Origin: Peromyscus leucopus
Lineage: Eukaryota; Chordata; Mammalia; Rodentia; Cricetidae
Length of the DNA stretch: 64,000 nucleotides
Assembly (NCBI RefSeq): GCF_004664715.2
Contig: NC_051069.1
Span: forward strand, 5,882,001-5,946,000
Reading direction: 5' to 3'
Positions 22,385 through 33,876 of the stretch are shown here, piece by piece (position 1 is the stretch's first letter; each line of letters opens with the position of its first letter). Under the pieces are notes generated by a model that was not told the DNA's origin, did no database searches, and saw only the letters and a program-made list of their open reading frames with translations. Position numbers and translations under genes: made by a program.

Positions 22385-22870
22385 CTTTTTTTATTTATTT
22401 AAAAATGTTTTTCATATTACATACCATCTCCAGTTCCCCCTCCCTTTCTCCCCCCCCACCTCCCTTCCATCCTACCCCGCATCCATTCCTCAGAGGAGGT
22501 AAGGCTTCCCTTGGGTAGTCAACAAAGTCTGGCCTACCAAGTTGAGGCAGGGCCAACACCCCACCCCCACCCCCGCTACATCAAGGCCAAGCAAGGTATC
22601 TCACCATAGGGGATGGGCTCTAAAAAGCCAGTTCATGCACTTGGAAGTCCTGGTCCCACTGCCAGGGTCCCCACAAACAAATCAAACCTTGAAACTGTCA
22701 CCCACATTTAGAGGGCCTAGTTTGGTCCCATGCAGGTTCCCCAGCTGTCAGTCCAGAGTTTGTGAGCTTTCACTAGCCAGGTCGACTGTCTCTATGGGTT
22801 TCCCCATCATGAGCTTGGCCCCTTTGCTCATAGGATCCCTCCTCCCTCTCTTCTGTGCTGTATCTTAAGC
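22385..22870 (-). mobile_element. L1 3' UTR fragment, antisense
   Basis: 'ggtagtcaacaaagtctggc', 'ctaccaagttgaggcagggc' and 'tagtttggtcccatgcaggt' are phrases I know from the reversed 3' region of rodent L1. The 108-codon frame at 22542-22868 is a by-product of this repeat. Confidence 0.7.
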
Positions 22871-22928
22871 AAGATTTGGGTGTGTTAGAATGGGGAGGGG
22901 TGAGTATTTAGGTTAAAGGGACAGTCTG

Positions 22929-22931
<3 letters not shown>

Positions 22932-22991
<60 letters not shown>
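22932..22991. repeat. (CA)n microsatellite
   Basis: About 29 uninterrupted CA units, followed by a GA-rich purine run to about 23030. Confidence 0.98.
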
Positions 22992-22992
<1 letters not shown>

Positions 22993-23037
22993 GAGGAGAG
23001 GAGGGGGAAAGAAAGGGAGGAGAAGAGAACAGTTCTG

Positions 23038-23166
23038 ATTTTTTGAGATAGTATCTCATGTAGCCCAGGCTGGCCTCAAGCTTAATATGTAACTAAGTAT
23101 GACCTTTAATTTTTGAGCCTCCTGCCTCTGTCTCTACCTCCCAAGGGCAGTACCACCATGCCCGGC
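23038..23166 (-). mobile_element. Old B1 SINE
   Basis: 'tagcccaggctggcctcaag' and 'ctacctcccaagggcagtac', ending 'caccatgcccggctt', form a diverged reversed B1. Confidence 0.75.
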
Positions 23167-24334
23167 TTGAGGTCGGTGTTTCTGACACAAGGACGCAATT
23201 AAAGAGTCACAAGGATCTGCTGTGATAATCATTTGGGTCTAGATTGAGGAGGAACTTGAATGCTAGTCTGAGATGTCTGATTTGACTTTGAAAGCAAAGT
23301 CAGTCCATCAGACTTCTTAGCTGGAAGGATCAAGACATTCAGATCTGGAATTTGGAAGCATGATCAGGATGAACAAGGTCCAGGGGATACTTGCCTGAAG
23401 CTTGTAGAATAACACTGTTTTGGATAAGAACAGGCTGGAAAATGTCATCAGTAAGAGCATTTCCCAATTGGCTGGACTCTGGGAGCTAACCTTGGGAGCA
23501 CACTTAGCTGATCTCAGTACCCATGGCAAAGCCTAGAGAGAAGGGCAAGCAGAGGCTGCCAGGGCAGATGGCAGATGCCTGTGGTAGTGATTCCTCTTGA
23601 CATTTGATTGACGTCTATGTCTTAGAAAACCCTTCCTTAGAATATGAAGACTTTATGAATTAAAAAAAGGTTCCCATTGTGTCAGTTTTTGCCTTGGTCT
23701 TTTTTGACTCAGAGAAAATTTAAAAGCTTTTGCTTAGCCCCTGGGCATCTTAAGTGGTCTCAGTGTCAGACCATTGATAGGCATCTGTCCTTAAGAACTG
23801 TCCTCTTCAGAATGATGACTGGACCTGGATCGAATCCTTTTAGTGTGGTCTTCCAGAGCCTGACATGAAGACACTGTCCCAGAGATGTGACAACTTACTC
23901 TCCTCTAGCCACAACAGTTTTGTCCTTTTAATATTATTTTGTTGATGTCTTACTTATATACATTTTCACAGTGTGTTTGTTCTCACTCAGCATTGTGTTC
24001 TTAAGATCATGTTGTGGGTCATATACAGCAGTCCACTGTCTGAGTACAGTGTAATTTACTTATCTGTTGTGGTAACGGTGGGAATTTTTTATTATTACAG
24101 CAGTGCTGGTGTAAATATTCTTGCATCTCCTTATAACATTTATAAGAATGCCTCCTTGGCAGGATTCTGAAACTTGACCATGCATTGAATCTCTAGGAAG
24201 GCTGTTTAAACTGGCTTTGCTGGGCTCCTGCCCCATTGCTTCTGATTCATGGGTGGGTGGGTACCAGTAAGTTGCATTGATAACAAGTCTCTGGGTTAGT
24301 GATCTGTTGATTTGAGAACTCACTGGTTTGGAGT

Positions 24335-24498
24335 ACAGATAGAGTATATAGTGTATATAGTCCATAGTATATATAGTCTATAGTCTATATAGTCCATAGT
24401 CTATATAGTTTATAGTGTATATAATCAATAGTCTATATGGTCTATAGCATATAGTAAATATAGTCCATAGTGTATATAGTCTATAGTATATAGTATAG
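24335..24498. repeat. Degenerate TAGTCTATA-type minisatellite in intron 4
   Basis: A run of imperfect units of about 10-12 bases built from 'tatagtccatag' and 'tctatatagt', near 24343-24498. It is AT-rich and variable in phase, without unique spacers. Confidence 0.9.
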
Positions 24499-24709
24499 CT
24501 CAAATGCCTTGCTGGACTGAAATAGATGCAACTATTCTCCTTTGCTTGGCAATGCCAGGTTATTTTTCCTTCAAGTGGTGTAGAACTCTAGCCTGGGGTT
24601 TTTCTGTCTGGTGGGTTAAAGCTCATGGCCTGTTTATTATGTGGCAGGAAAAGGAAATCTATATGCCTTTTTTTATGTTAAAGTGTGAATATATGGAACT
24701 TGCCTGCTG

Positions 24710-24840
24710 TAAAGAAATCACACCTTTAATCCTAGCACTCAAGAGGCAGAGCCAGGCAGATCTCTGTGAGTTCGAGGCTAGCCTGGTCTACAGAGCAAGC
24801 TCCAGGCACCAAAACTACACAGAGAAACCCTCTTTCTGAA

Positions 24841-24902
<62 letters not shown>
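24710..24902 (+). mobile_element. B1 SINE with a (GA)n tail
   Basis: 'cacctttaatcctagcactc' and 'cagatctctgtgagttcgag' form the B1. Its A-rich end leads into about 28 GA units (24846-24902), probably grown from the tail. Confidence 0.92.
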
Positions 24903-24903
<1 letters not shown>

Positions 24904-25075
24904 ATCTTAGATAATTATAGTGATTTTTAGTTACACTATTTTTTTATTACATTCTTTTAAAAGAGTTCTAAAGAAAAAGTCTCCTTCAGTGCAGAGACTT
25001 GTTTAGACAGAAGATGCTCTGTTGAATTGAGAAAATTCTAAGTGGGGCTGAAGGCTATTTGAAAATAAGCTATGT

Positions 25076-25295
25076 TGTACTAGAGATACGGCTCATTGAT
25101 TAAAAGCACTGGCTGTTCTTTTAGAAGACCTGGGTTCAATGTCCAGCACTGGCAGGCAGCTCATAGCTGTCTATAACTCCAGTCCCAGGAGATCTGAGGT
25201 CTTTTTCAGGCATGTTTGAACTTTAGGCACACATGTGCTACACAGATTTATATGCAAGCAAACCATCTATACATATAAAAATAAATATGTTTTAA
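25076..25295 (+). mobile_element. Diverged B2 SINE, 310 bases before exon 5
   Basis: 'aaaagcactggctgttcttt' and 'ggttcaatgtccagcactgg' are B2 body; the tail is at 25274-25300 ('acatataaaaataaatatgt'). Confidence 0.85.
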
Positions 25296-25604
25296 ACAAA
25301 TACTTATGTGAATTTCATGCTAATCTCATTGCATACCTCAGGGAAACTCCTTGAAAGCCAAATCCAAGTTGGCTTTTGTCTAACAGGTTTGTATTCTAGA
25401 GGAATAGCTTCTACAAAGACTGCCCCCCTCCTAACTTCTTTGGAAGTTAATGTGGAGTTCTTAGCAAGCAGTTCTGTGCACTGGTGGTCAGAGTCTATCA
25501 CTGAAGCCAGGGGACCCTCAGGCCGGTGCACAGGGATGGGGTTCAGTTGGGTTTGGTGTCTGTTGTCTGCAGGACTGGCCGCTAATTGCTGACTTGTCTT
25601 TCAG

Positions 25605-25732
25605 CTTTCATGACGCTGGTGATCATAATGCTGCATGTGTTCTGGGGCATTGTGTTTTTTGATGGCTGTGAGAAGAAAAAGTGGCACACCCTCCTTACAG
25701 TTCTCCTGACTCACCTGCTGGTGTCCACCCAG
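25605..25732 (+). CDS. Aph1b: Aph1b coding exon 5
   Basis: It encodes residues 160-202, AFMTLVIIMLHVFWGIVFFD and on to LLTHLLVSTQ. It carries H170 and H196, which correspond to the two conserved histidines in membrane segments 5 and 6 of APH-1, and the loop CEKKKW. The acceptor is 'cttgtctttcag' and the donor CAG|gtgagt. It ends in phase 0, so exon 6 begins with a whole codon. Confidence 0.96.
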
Positions 25733-26701
25733 GTGAGTGTTGTCCCTGTGTCCCCAGTGCTGGCAGAGCTCAAGTGCAGACGTCTGTGTGGTGGATTCCA
25801 CCCAAAGGAAGGACATCCTCGGGAAAGTGGGGCAAGTCAGAAAAGCCCTGGAGTGGACAGTGGGTCGTGTGTGTTTCAGCAGAGTGACAGTCTAGTTAAT
25901 TTTGAGGGGGTCTGTCTCATTAGAGATTTTCCTCATGTCTGTCCTTGAGTGATGTACGGTCAAGCCTAAAATAGTTTGCATAACACTTACGTATGAAGCG
26001 TATCTGAAGCAATTTTCCTCCATTACAAATTCCTTAAGATACAGATTTTAGTTAAGTTTAAATCTTTAGGTGAAAATTATTTTAACTTGATTAATTTTGT
26101 TAACAACCTCCCTTTGTTTTTGTTGTTGTTTTGGCTGTTGTGAAGCTTTATGTGCATGGGACTTTCCCCATATGTTTAGGCTTTGAGGCAGGGAACTATG
26201 AAGTCAACTGGTGTGAATATTTGAGCTCTTGATACAAGTTGCTAAAACAAGCTCTGAAAGGTGGGGATACTTTACATGTTCTGACCAGTAGCAGATGTGC
26301 TGGTTTCCCTCCTTAGTGACATTATAACAGAGCCAGTCTGCAAGGTCAAGTTTAAAACAGTTGTCAGATTTGTTTTTACAGCAGTGTGTAAGGACTTGGA
26401 TCTGAGTGCTAATTGGTCATTTATATATAAGACATTTATCAAAATGACCCTGCCGTGGCCCTGTCTAGACCCTTTGCACATTTTATGTACAATATTGAAA
26501 AGGTTTCTCCTGAGATGGATCAGCACGTAAACTAGGAAAGCTTGATTACCTGAGTTTGAGCCACAGAGCCTACTGTGGAGGGACAGAACTAACTTCCAAA
26601 AACTGTCCTTTGATCTCTGCCCTGCACATCGGCATGTGTGCTATACATATGTATACAAACGATAATAATAATAGTTGATTTTTTAAAAAGGTCTCTCCTG
26701 A

Positions 26702-28195
26702 ATTGACCCTGTAGTCAGGGCTGCAGGTGAGCCAGCCCTGAGGGTGTGAGAGGGACATCACTAGTACCACCTCCCTTGTTTGAGTCTGCATGGTGGAGGG
26801 GGCGAGGGAAAGACGCCCTCTCCCCTAGACCCTCCTGCCTCTAGCTGGCAAGAGAGCTGAGCTTCCCCTTTACCTGCTGCAGCACTCGGGGAGGCAGGCC
26901 CTGCTCCTCGCCTGGGCAGCACAGGAGAGCTGACCCTGTTGGCGGAGGCAGAGGTGAGCTGGCCCTGAGGGTGTGAGTGTGGAGTAGCTGTCCAAACCCC
27001 CTCATCTGCCCTGGTATAACCAGGAATCCAAGGGAGTCTGCTTAAAGGGTCAAAGGAATTTATTAGGAAAGAAAACTCACTAAACAGGAGAGTCGTCACA
27101 GGGATCTGGAAGGCTGAGGTGCTGTGGCCCACTGTTCTGCGGCCTGAGTCAGTCTGCACCATCCAAGCCCACGGGGAGAGAAGAGAGTGCTCTACAAGCC
27201 TCTTTGGTCTTAAGGGTAGCCCTGAGGGGCTGGTACTTCAAGGTCATAGGTAGAACAGTTTCATTTAGTGTTTTATAGAACAGATCCACTACACCATGTG
27301 GGGAGGCAGGCAAGGGAAAGCTGCCTTCTCCCTTACCCTGCCATCTGTGGTGGGCAAGGGAGCTGACCCTCTCCCCTACCAGATGCAGCACCCAGGAAAA
27401 CGGGCCCTGCACTGCGCCTGGGTAGCACAGCAGAGCTGACCCTATCGACGGGAACAAGTGAACCACCCTGAGGATGTGAGCGTGGGAGATCTGGCCTCGC
27501 CCCTCATCTGCCATATGGTGGTGTGGGAGAGATGGCCCTGAGGTCATAAGAACAGGACAGCAGTCCCCACCCCTCACCAGCTGCAGCACTCCAGAGAGTG
27601 GTCCCTGAACCTCCCCTGAACAACACAGTAGAGCTGCCCTCCTGGTCCAGGTGTGGGAGAGCCGACACCACACCGAGGGCCTGAAAGCAGGAGAACGGCC
27701 CCTCCCCTTGCTCATTAATGCAAGGGGCGAACTACCCAGGGCATGCTGGAGAGCTCACCCTGGTAGTGGGGTTGGGTGCTGGTGGGCTGGCAGGCTGCTG
27801 GGAGCACGTGAGAAGGCCGGTCCTGCAGACCCACAGCTGCAGAATCTCCAACACAGGGCAACAGCAGGTTATCTAAGAGGAGACCCAGCATCAATAGTGT
27901 AGCAGAAACCAGAGGCCTCGAACCAGACCGATGAGTCTTTGCAGTGAACACTTGCAAGTAAAGATATATGGACAAAGGTTTTACTGTGTGACTCACTGTA
28001 TCGCACTACAGTATCTATGACAAGATTTTTCCTCTTTTTCTTTTACTTTTCATTCTTTTCTCTTAAATTCTATTCTATTTTGGGAAAGGGCTTTGCAAGG
28101 GCAGAGGGCAGATATGGACAGGGAAATGAATGGAATTGGGATGCATGATGTGAAAAACACGAAGAATAAATAAAAATAAAGTTAAAAAGAAAAAA
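26702..28195 (+). mobile_element. About 1.5-kb L1-like retroposon in Aph1b intron 5
   Basis: A 17-base target duplication with one mismatch flanks it: 'aaaaaggtctctcctga' at 26685-26701 and 'aaaaaggtctctactga' at 28196-28212. The right end is A-rich ('aataaataaaaataaag' and a poly(A) run). The body repeats phrases such as 'gagctgaccct' and 'gcctgggcagcacag', then 'ggttatctaagaggagaccc' and 'ctgtgtgactcactgtatcg'. I associate these with the GC-rich 3' UTR of older rodent L1 (Lx-like) elements; that family name is from memory. It would be 5'-truncated. About 27015-27290 looks like a nested insert. Frames of 133 and 188 codons on the minus strand are incidental. Confidence 0.65.
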
Positions 28196-29074
28196 AAAAA
28201 GGTCTCTACTGATGGGACCTGCCTCCTGCTTCTCTCCTCTCTATTTGGAATTCCTATCATATTTTATTCACCAGGCTTCTTACCCTTGGCTAAAATGCAG
28301 TCTGTTTGCCTTTTACATGGTTAAACCTTACAGTACTTGTGGATACTAAAGTTGCTTTAACATGGCGGCATCCATGTTAAGCCAAGCATGTATTTGTCTA
28401 CATAGCTGAGCTTGGCTACAAAGTGAGATCCTATCTTAAAATACAAAATGGAGGAAAAGGTGGAGGATAATCTGATATACATGTGCAAAGAATTGCTTTG
28501 ACTACTTCACTAAGTAAACTGGCTGGCTGGGAGAGGTCCCTTCCATAAGGGAAAGGCAAGGAGGACTTGGATGAAAGAGCAGTGAAGAAATAGAAATGAC
28601 CAGATTCAGGAAATACATATCAGAAGTAGAGCCATCAGTGTTCCCTACAGAGTGGATGAGGCAGATGAGAGGAAGATGAGGAGTCAAGGATTTGGTTAGT
28701 GTTTGGCCTGGACCACTGAAAGGATAGTGTTGTCATCAGCTGAGACTGAGGGCCTGAGAGGGTGGTTCTATTTGGGGTCCATTACTTTGGAGGTACCCTG
28801 TTAAACATCCAAGAGTAGAGGTCAGGTGGAAATTGGATGAAAAGGGGGTAGTTTGGGGGAGGAGTTTGACTGAGAAAAGCTAATTCAAAGAATTGCAGGT
28901 AAACAGAGAAGATGCTCAAGCATGGAGTCCAATGATGCTCCATCATTGAGACTAGGCTAGAAGGGAGCCAGCAAAGAAGCACAAGGAGTAACTGAAAAGT
29001 AGGGAATGAGGACACCCCAGTGAGCAGTGTGTGCTGAGGGCCAGGCACACTGAGGAGAGACATGGGATCTACTT

Positions 29075-29228
29075 GCCTTTTTTTTTTATTTTATTTATTT
29101 ATTTATTTATTTATTTTTGAGACACGTTTTCACTGTGTATCCTTGACTGGCCTCAAACTCACAAAGATCCGTGTGCTTCTGCCTCCCAGATGCTTGGATT
29201 AAAGGCGTGCAGCACAGCATCTGATTGG
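29075..29228 (-). mobile_element. B1 SINE with TTTA-repeat tail
   Basis: 'tttgagacacgttttcactg' and 'tgcttggattaaaggcgtgc' form a reversed B1 preceded by a (TTTA)n tail at 29086-29116. Confidence 0.88.
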
Positions 29229-29907
29229 GGCACCCAAATCACTTGACCCGCTGAGCCACCTCTTTAGTGCTCTGGTTTTTAACTCTTGTGAAGAGCATGA
29301 CAATATGTGTTTAAATGTACATCCTTCAGCAAACAGGAGTGCACATTTCTTTTGGATACATTCCCAGAAGCTCTGGTTGGGCTAGAGGGATACACAAGTC
29401 AGCTGCTGCTGGTATCACTCAGTTTCTCAGCACAGTTAGGTTACTTAAACACTAACCATTTATTTATGAGCTTCAGCTCCTCTGTGTCCTTGCCAACACT
29501 TGTTATAACTGTCTTTCTATCTTGCCGGGAATATAGTAGAAGCACAGTAAGCTTCAAACTTTCATTCCCTTGATAATAAACACATTTTCATATGTAATTC
29601 TTTTTGAAGCTCTTGTCTAAATATTTTGCCTACCTCCAACTGCCTTTAATTTTTTTGGATTTTTTTTATATTTTCTAAAAAAGAATCTTTAGTCAGGTAT
29701 TGCAAATAGCTTCTATAGCATGTTTGTCTTTATTTGTTTTGTTTTTTAGATAATCTCATTCTACAGCCCAAACTGGTTTAGAATTCTGTTGCTTTAGCTA
29801 GCCTCATCTGTGGCAATCCTCCTGTCTCAGCTGCCTTAAAGCTAGTATTATAGACAGGAGCTGCCACATCCAGCTTTCACGTTATTTTTGTGTTATTTTT
29901 GAAGGTC

Positions 29908-29908
<1 letters not shown>

Positions 29909-29951
<43 letters not shown>
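29909..29951. repeat. (GT)n microsatellite
   Basis: About 21 GT units within intron 5. Confidence 0.98.
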
Positions 29952-29953
<2 letters not shown>

Positions 29954-30130
29954 CTCTGGGGCTCCTGTGTGTACACAGGCAAGTCTCCTATGAGTTACAT
30001 CCCTAATACCAGTTTTCCATTTTATATTGTCTATTTAATTGGGTTTTATTATTTCTTTTTTATGTTCTGATGAATAAGTAATGTAACTAAATTTCAAGTT
30101 TCTCGTTTGACTTTTCTCATTTGTGTGTTC

Positions 30131-30294
30131 TCATTTTTTTTTTTTTTTTTGGTTTTTCAAGACAGGTTTCTCTGCGTAGCTTTGCGCCTTTCTGGAGCTC
30201 ACTTGGTAGCTCAGGCTGGCTCGAATCACAGAGATCCGGCTGGCTCTGCCTTCTGAGTGCTGGGATTAAAGGCATGCGCCACCACTGCCCAGCT
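30131..30294 (-). mobile_element. B1 SINE
   Basis: A T run, then 'tttctctgcgtagctttgcg' and 'gtgctgggattaaaggcatg', form a reversed B1. 'tctcatttt' occurs on both sides (30129 and 30294), a probable target duplication. Confidence 0.93.
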
Positions 30295-30369
30295 CTCATT
30301 TTCCATAACAAGGTTACATTGTTTTTTTGTGATTGCTTAAAAGAGAAAACTGACTCAGAGCAGAGCAGC

Positions 30370-30449
30370 GATCTTGTGAGTTCGAGGCAGCTGGTCTACA
30401 GAGCGAGATCCAGGAAAGGCGCAAAGCTACACAGAGAAACCGTTCGAAA

Positions 30450-30482
<33 letters not shown>
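30370..30482 (+). mobile_element. Truncated B1 SINE with (GA)n tail
   Basis: Only the 3' half of B1 is present ('cttgtgagttcgaggcagct', 'aggcgcaaagctacacagag'), ending in about 14 GA units. Confidence 0.88.
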
Positions 30483-30483
<1 letters not shown>

Positions 30484-31169
30484 TGGATCTAAAGGAAATA
30501 AACTGAAGAAAATGCAAAAGACTTCATCATTCTGTAATATAAATTAAAATTTAATGGGGTTGTCTATAGAATTATTCTAGAAAAGAACCCATAAACTTCT
30601 CAACACCTGCCATACCCACAGATGCCTCTAGAATAAACATTCTTCCTGTGTGAGGTGCTACTGCAAAATGAACCCATCTCCCTGAACAGAGCTGATAGAT
30701 CAAGTTCAGTGCCTTAGCCGGGGGCATGTGCAGGTTGAGTGGAGACGAGAAGGGCTACTTAGGGAATCTCAAAACACTTATTTTAAAATCATCTGGTCAA
30801 CAATTGCCACAGTCAAATCTTCTTTGTTAGGATAAAGCTGAGGCTGGACAGAAACTTAGGGTCTAACCTTAGCCCTGGTCCTACAGAGGCAAAATCTGGC
30901 TCCCAGATTAAGGCCAGCCTGCTTAGGCCGTGACCCTAATCCATCCTCACTGCCCTGAGTACTGCCCTCCTTTGGTGGGCCACCGTCATCCAGGACCAGT
31001 CTTTCTCCCTCTTTCTACACTCAGACTCATCTTACACAAAACTTGTTGATATGACTTCCCCTCTTCCTGCAACATTTTCCTCTTTCATTACAACACCACA
31101 CATCCCAAAAAAATAATCTCCACAAACTCTGTCTCCACTTTTAAAAATAAATTATTTATTTGTGTGTAT

Positions 31170-31176
31170 GTATTTA

Positions 31177-31220
<44 letters not shown>
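31170..31220. repeat. (TG)n/(CG)n microsatellite
   Basis: About 15 TG units pass into 'gcgcgcgcgtgcgcc'. It continues into a diverged reversed B3/B2-type SINE ending near 31286 ('actgagctatctcactggcc'). Confidence 0.9.
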
Positions 31221-32049
31221 CGCCACATGGTGTGGAAGTCACAGGACGACAAGAACCTTTACCCACTGAGCTATCTCACTGGCCCTCTCTTCTATTTTAC
31301 CCCTCAGATTTAGCCCAATCTGGCTTCTGCTCAAACCGTCCTTCCAAACCTTCACTTTTCCAAATCTAATGGACATTGTTCTTTGTTCATGCCGGCATCC
31401 TTTAAGATTTATTTTATTTTAATTTATGTATATTTGGTGAGTCAGTGTGTTATGGGGTATTCAATCACACTGTGAACCCTAAGTTGCATTTGTGTTAATA
31501 AATAAAATCAACCTTGGGTCAGGAGGCCGAGTTAGCAGCTAGTTGACAGAAAGTAATCAGAGAGAGTCACAGGGTGTCTGTAAGATGATAGAGATAGATG
31601 CACAGGAAGTAGTAGGGAGGGCCTTTGTGTGGCATGGGGTTTGCTTGTTTGTTTGTTTGTTTGTTTGTTTTGGTTAAGCAAAAGGAGCCTCTTTCAGAGA
31701 CACTGGCAAAGAGAGAAGGTCAGCTAGTTGCTACTCAACCTCTCTGAGCTAGCAGGTTGTCACACACCCCAACCCCCACCCAAGCAAAGAAAGAAAGAAA
31801 AAAACCTGCTAGCTAGAAGCAACCAGTTGACCTTGCTGTTTGGCTGGAGACCAGTAAGAGACATGTCTTCTTCACCAGTTCCCAAACCAAAAGGAAGTGC
31901 CAGACTCAAGTCCCTGCCTTTTGTCCCTATATGACTTCTCTGTCAAAAGGGCTGGCTTCTCTCTGGCCAGTTCCAGTCAGTCACTAGCTCTTCTGCTCCC
32001 TGATTCAAGGTAAACTTTAACAGTCTCAGAGTGTCACAGTAACAGTCAA

Positions 32050-32265
32050 AAGTCTCGTAACACCAGCGTATGCATATATGCATACGGGCATGGGTATGCA
32101 TAGAGGCCAGGAAATGTCACTGGCCTCCCCTGGAGCTGAGGCGGGAGGGCATCAGATCTCCAGGAGCCAGAGTTATATAGTCAGTTGCAGGTCACGCTTC
32201 ATGGGTGCTGGGAACCAACTCCAGTCCTCTAAAAGAGCAACAAACGAGCCATCTCTCTAGCTTGG
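32050..32265 (-). mobile_element. B3/B2-type SINE
   Basis: 'aacgagccatctctctagct' at the right end and 'catgggtgctgggaaccaac' before it are reversed B2/B3 sequence. Confidence 0.82.
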
Positions 32266-32572
32266 CAGCCTTTAAAAAGTTCATTTTCTTTCCTTTTCTT
32301 CTGCTACAGCACACTGTCCTGATTTTTTCAGGACTCCTTTGTTGGCTCTTAGTATTACAAATGCTGGAGTTTCTCAGGGTTCAATTTGTGCATTACCTTT
32401 GCCTGTCTCTGCTTGTGTAGCAACGATAATGGAATAGCATTAATTACCATGTGTAGGTTGTGCTTGTCTTTTTCTAGCCTCTGTCTCTCCTATGAGTATC
32501 ATGCTCAGAAATCCATACAATTATTTGACCTCTGCCTATTGAAATATCATGGCTTCTTACTGTTTTGTTTGT

Positions 32573-32733
32573 TTGTTGTTTTTTGGTTTTTCGAGACAGA
32601 GTTTCTCTGTGCAGCTTTGGCACCTTTCCTGGAACTTACTCTGTAGCCCAGGCTGGCCTCAAACTCACAGAGATTCACCTGCCTCTGCTTCCCAGTGCTG
32701 GGATTAAAGGTGTGCACCACCACCATTTTATAC
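32573..32733 (-). mobile_element. B1 SINE
   Basis: 'ggtttttcgagacagagttt' and 'gtgctgggattaaaggtgtg' form a reversed B1 in intron 5. Confidence 0.93.
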
Positions 32734-32899
32734 AGTTTGAAAAATCAAAAGCAACCATTATTATCTCAAACTAAACCTTTTCTATGACCCTGCATTGCAC
32801 AGAGAATAACATTCACATTGTTTATCCACAGGCTTCTCAGCTGTCTGACCTCATCTGATCCTCCATCCCTAAACTATATTCATTTGGGCTCTAATTTTC

Positions 32900-33240
32900 A
32901 TGTTTCCAGCGCTTGGTCCTTCCAACTTTGCTCCTCCCACAGCTAGCCTATACAGGCAGGGTTCCTCTTGTTCTCTGTCTCAGATTAAGTGCCGTTTTCT
33001 CCAGGCCTCCATCACCCCTTAAGAAGATCACCATGTTCTCATCCTAGCATCCATCACAACTCTATTCTGTCTTACTATCAATCATAATTTGCAATTAATT
33101 ATTTAATTCCTTCCTCATTATCTGTGTTATTTAGTAGTATATAAGTTCCATTATGGTGGAGACTTGTCTTCAGTAATTTCACTCAATGCACCGTTTGGCA
33201 CTCATCAGTCATTCTTTGGTGCTGGGGATTGAACCCAGGC
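32900..33240 (+). repeat. Ancient L2-like repeat near the end of intron 5
   Basis: The text 'ccatcaccccttaagaagat' onward to 'ttagtagtatataagttcca' has the general wording of an old mammalian L2 3' end. The upstream paralog shares only the part from 33078 on. The call rests on recognition of a highly diverged sequence and is weak. Confidence 0.35.
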
Positions 33241-33708
33241 CTTCATACACTCTACCACTGAGCTGTGTTCCTGTTAATGTTTTATAATGATTAAACTTTT
33301 GGAATCCATAGCAATTGTACAGTCAAAAAACTAACTTTATTTCCTCATGTTCCTTTGAATACTAATGGTTCATATTAAAGTAATCTAGATGTACCTGACT
33401 TTGCTGCAAATTCTTAGAGCCAATTCAATTAACACAGAAATGGCTGTAAACCAGGTCCAGGTGCTCCATTGCTTTCTGTTAAGTATCCCACTAGCTGCTG
33501 GCTACAGCTGTCTTCTGGGGTTGCCATTTGAGTCAAGCACAGTGCAAGTTCACAGCCCAGTGTCTGCTGGGCCTTCCTGAGTCTCTCACACACGACAGTC
33601 ATCCCATGATTGAGAGACGCAGTCCAGCTGTTGAAAGCATTGTGTATTTTCCTGTCTCTGTTTATTCCACAGGTTTGAAAAGCAAATTGATTTATTTTTC
33701 CTTTGCAG

Positions 33709-33876
33709 ACCTTCCTAACTCCTTATTATGGAGTAAATCTGGTGTCAGCATATATAATCATGGTGGTCATGGGCATCTGGGCATTTTTTGTCGCTGGAGG
33801 TAGCTGCCGAAGCCTGAAACTCTGCCTGCTCTGCCAAGACAAGGACTTCCTTCTTTACAACCAGCGCTCCAGATAA
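33709..33876 (+). CDS. Aph1b: Aph1b coding exon 6 (last)
   Basis: It encodes residues 203-257, the last membrane segment and tail with GGSCRSLKLCLLCQDKDF and the terminal LLYNQRSR, ending TAA at 33874-33876. The acceptor is 'cctttgcag'. Every base equals that of the upstream paralog exon at 785-952. The intron just before it differs: 'aaaagcaaattgattt' here against 'aaaagcttgtgctttt' plus about 14 extra bases upstream of the other copy's acceptor. Confidence 0.97.
   Translation, partial: TFLTPYYGVNLVSAYIIMVVMGIWAFFVAGGSCRSLKLCLLCQDKDFLLYNQRSR

Larger units (their letters stand above)
16547..25604 (+). other. Aph1b intron 4 (9.06 kb)
   Basis: Apart from the listed repeats, 17300-19250, 19650-20640 and 21000-21540 look like unremarkable unique intron. 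No exon-like conserved frame was recognised. The splice signals at both ends are standard (|gtatgt and 'gtctttcag|'). Confidence 0.7.
11504..33876 (+). other. Aph1b: Aph1b gene, complete coding span (six exons)
   Basis: The gene encodes APH-1B, an integral membrane scaffold subunit of gamma-secretase. Gamma-secretase is the intramembrane protease (with presenilin, nicastrin and PEN-2) that cuts Notch, APP and other type I stubs. The coding exons are 113, 171, 71, 123, 128 and 168 bases, totalling 774, or 257 codons plus stop, the length I know for mammalian APH1B. All introns are GT-AG: 1245, 2898, 422, 9058 and 7976 bases. The product shows the multi-pass hydrophobic pattern, the GxxxGxxxG motif (G121, G125, G129) and the two conserved intramembrane histidines (H170, H196). 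Nothing suggests a pseudogene. The convergent neighbour is Car12. Confidence 0.95.

Noticed and set aside
27149..27715. 188-codon open frame on the minus strand
   Set aside because: It lies in the antisense of the L1-like retroposon, in a GC-rich repeated stretch, with no recognisable protein family.
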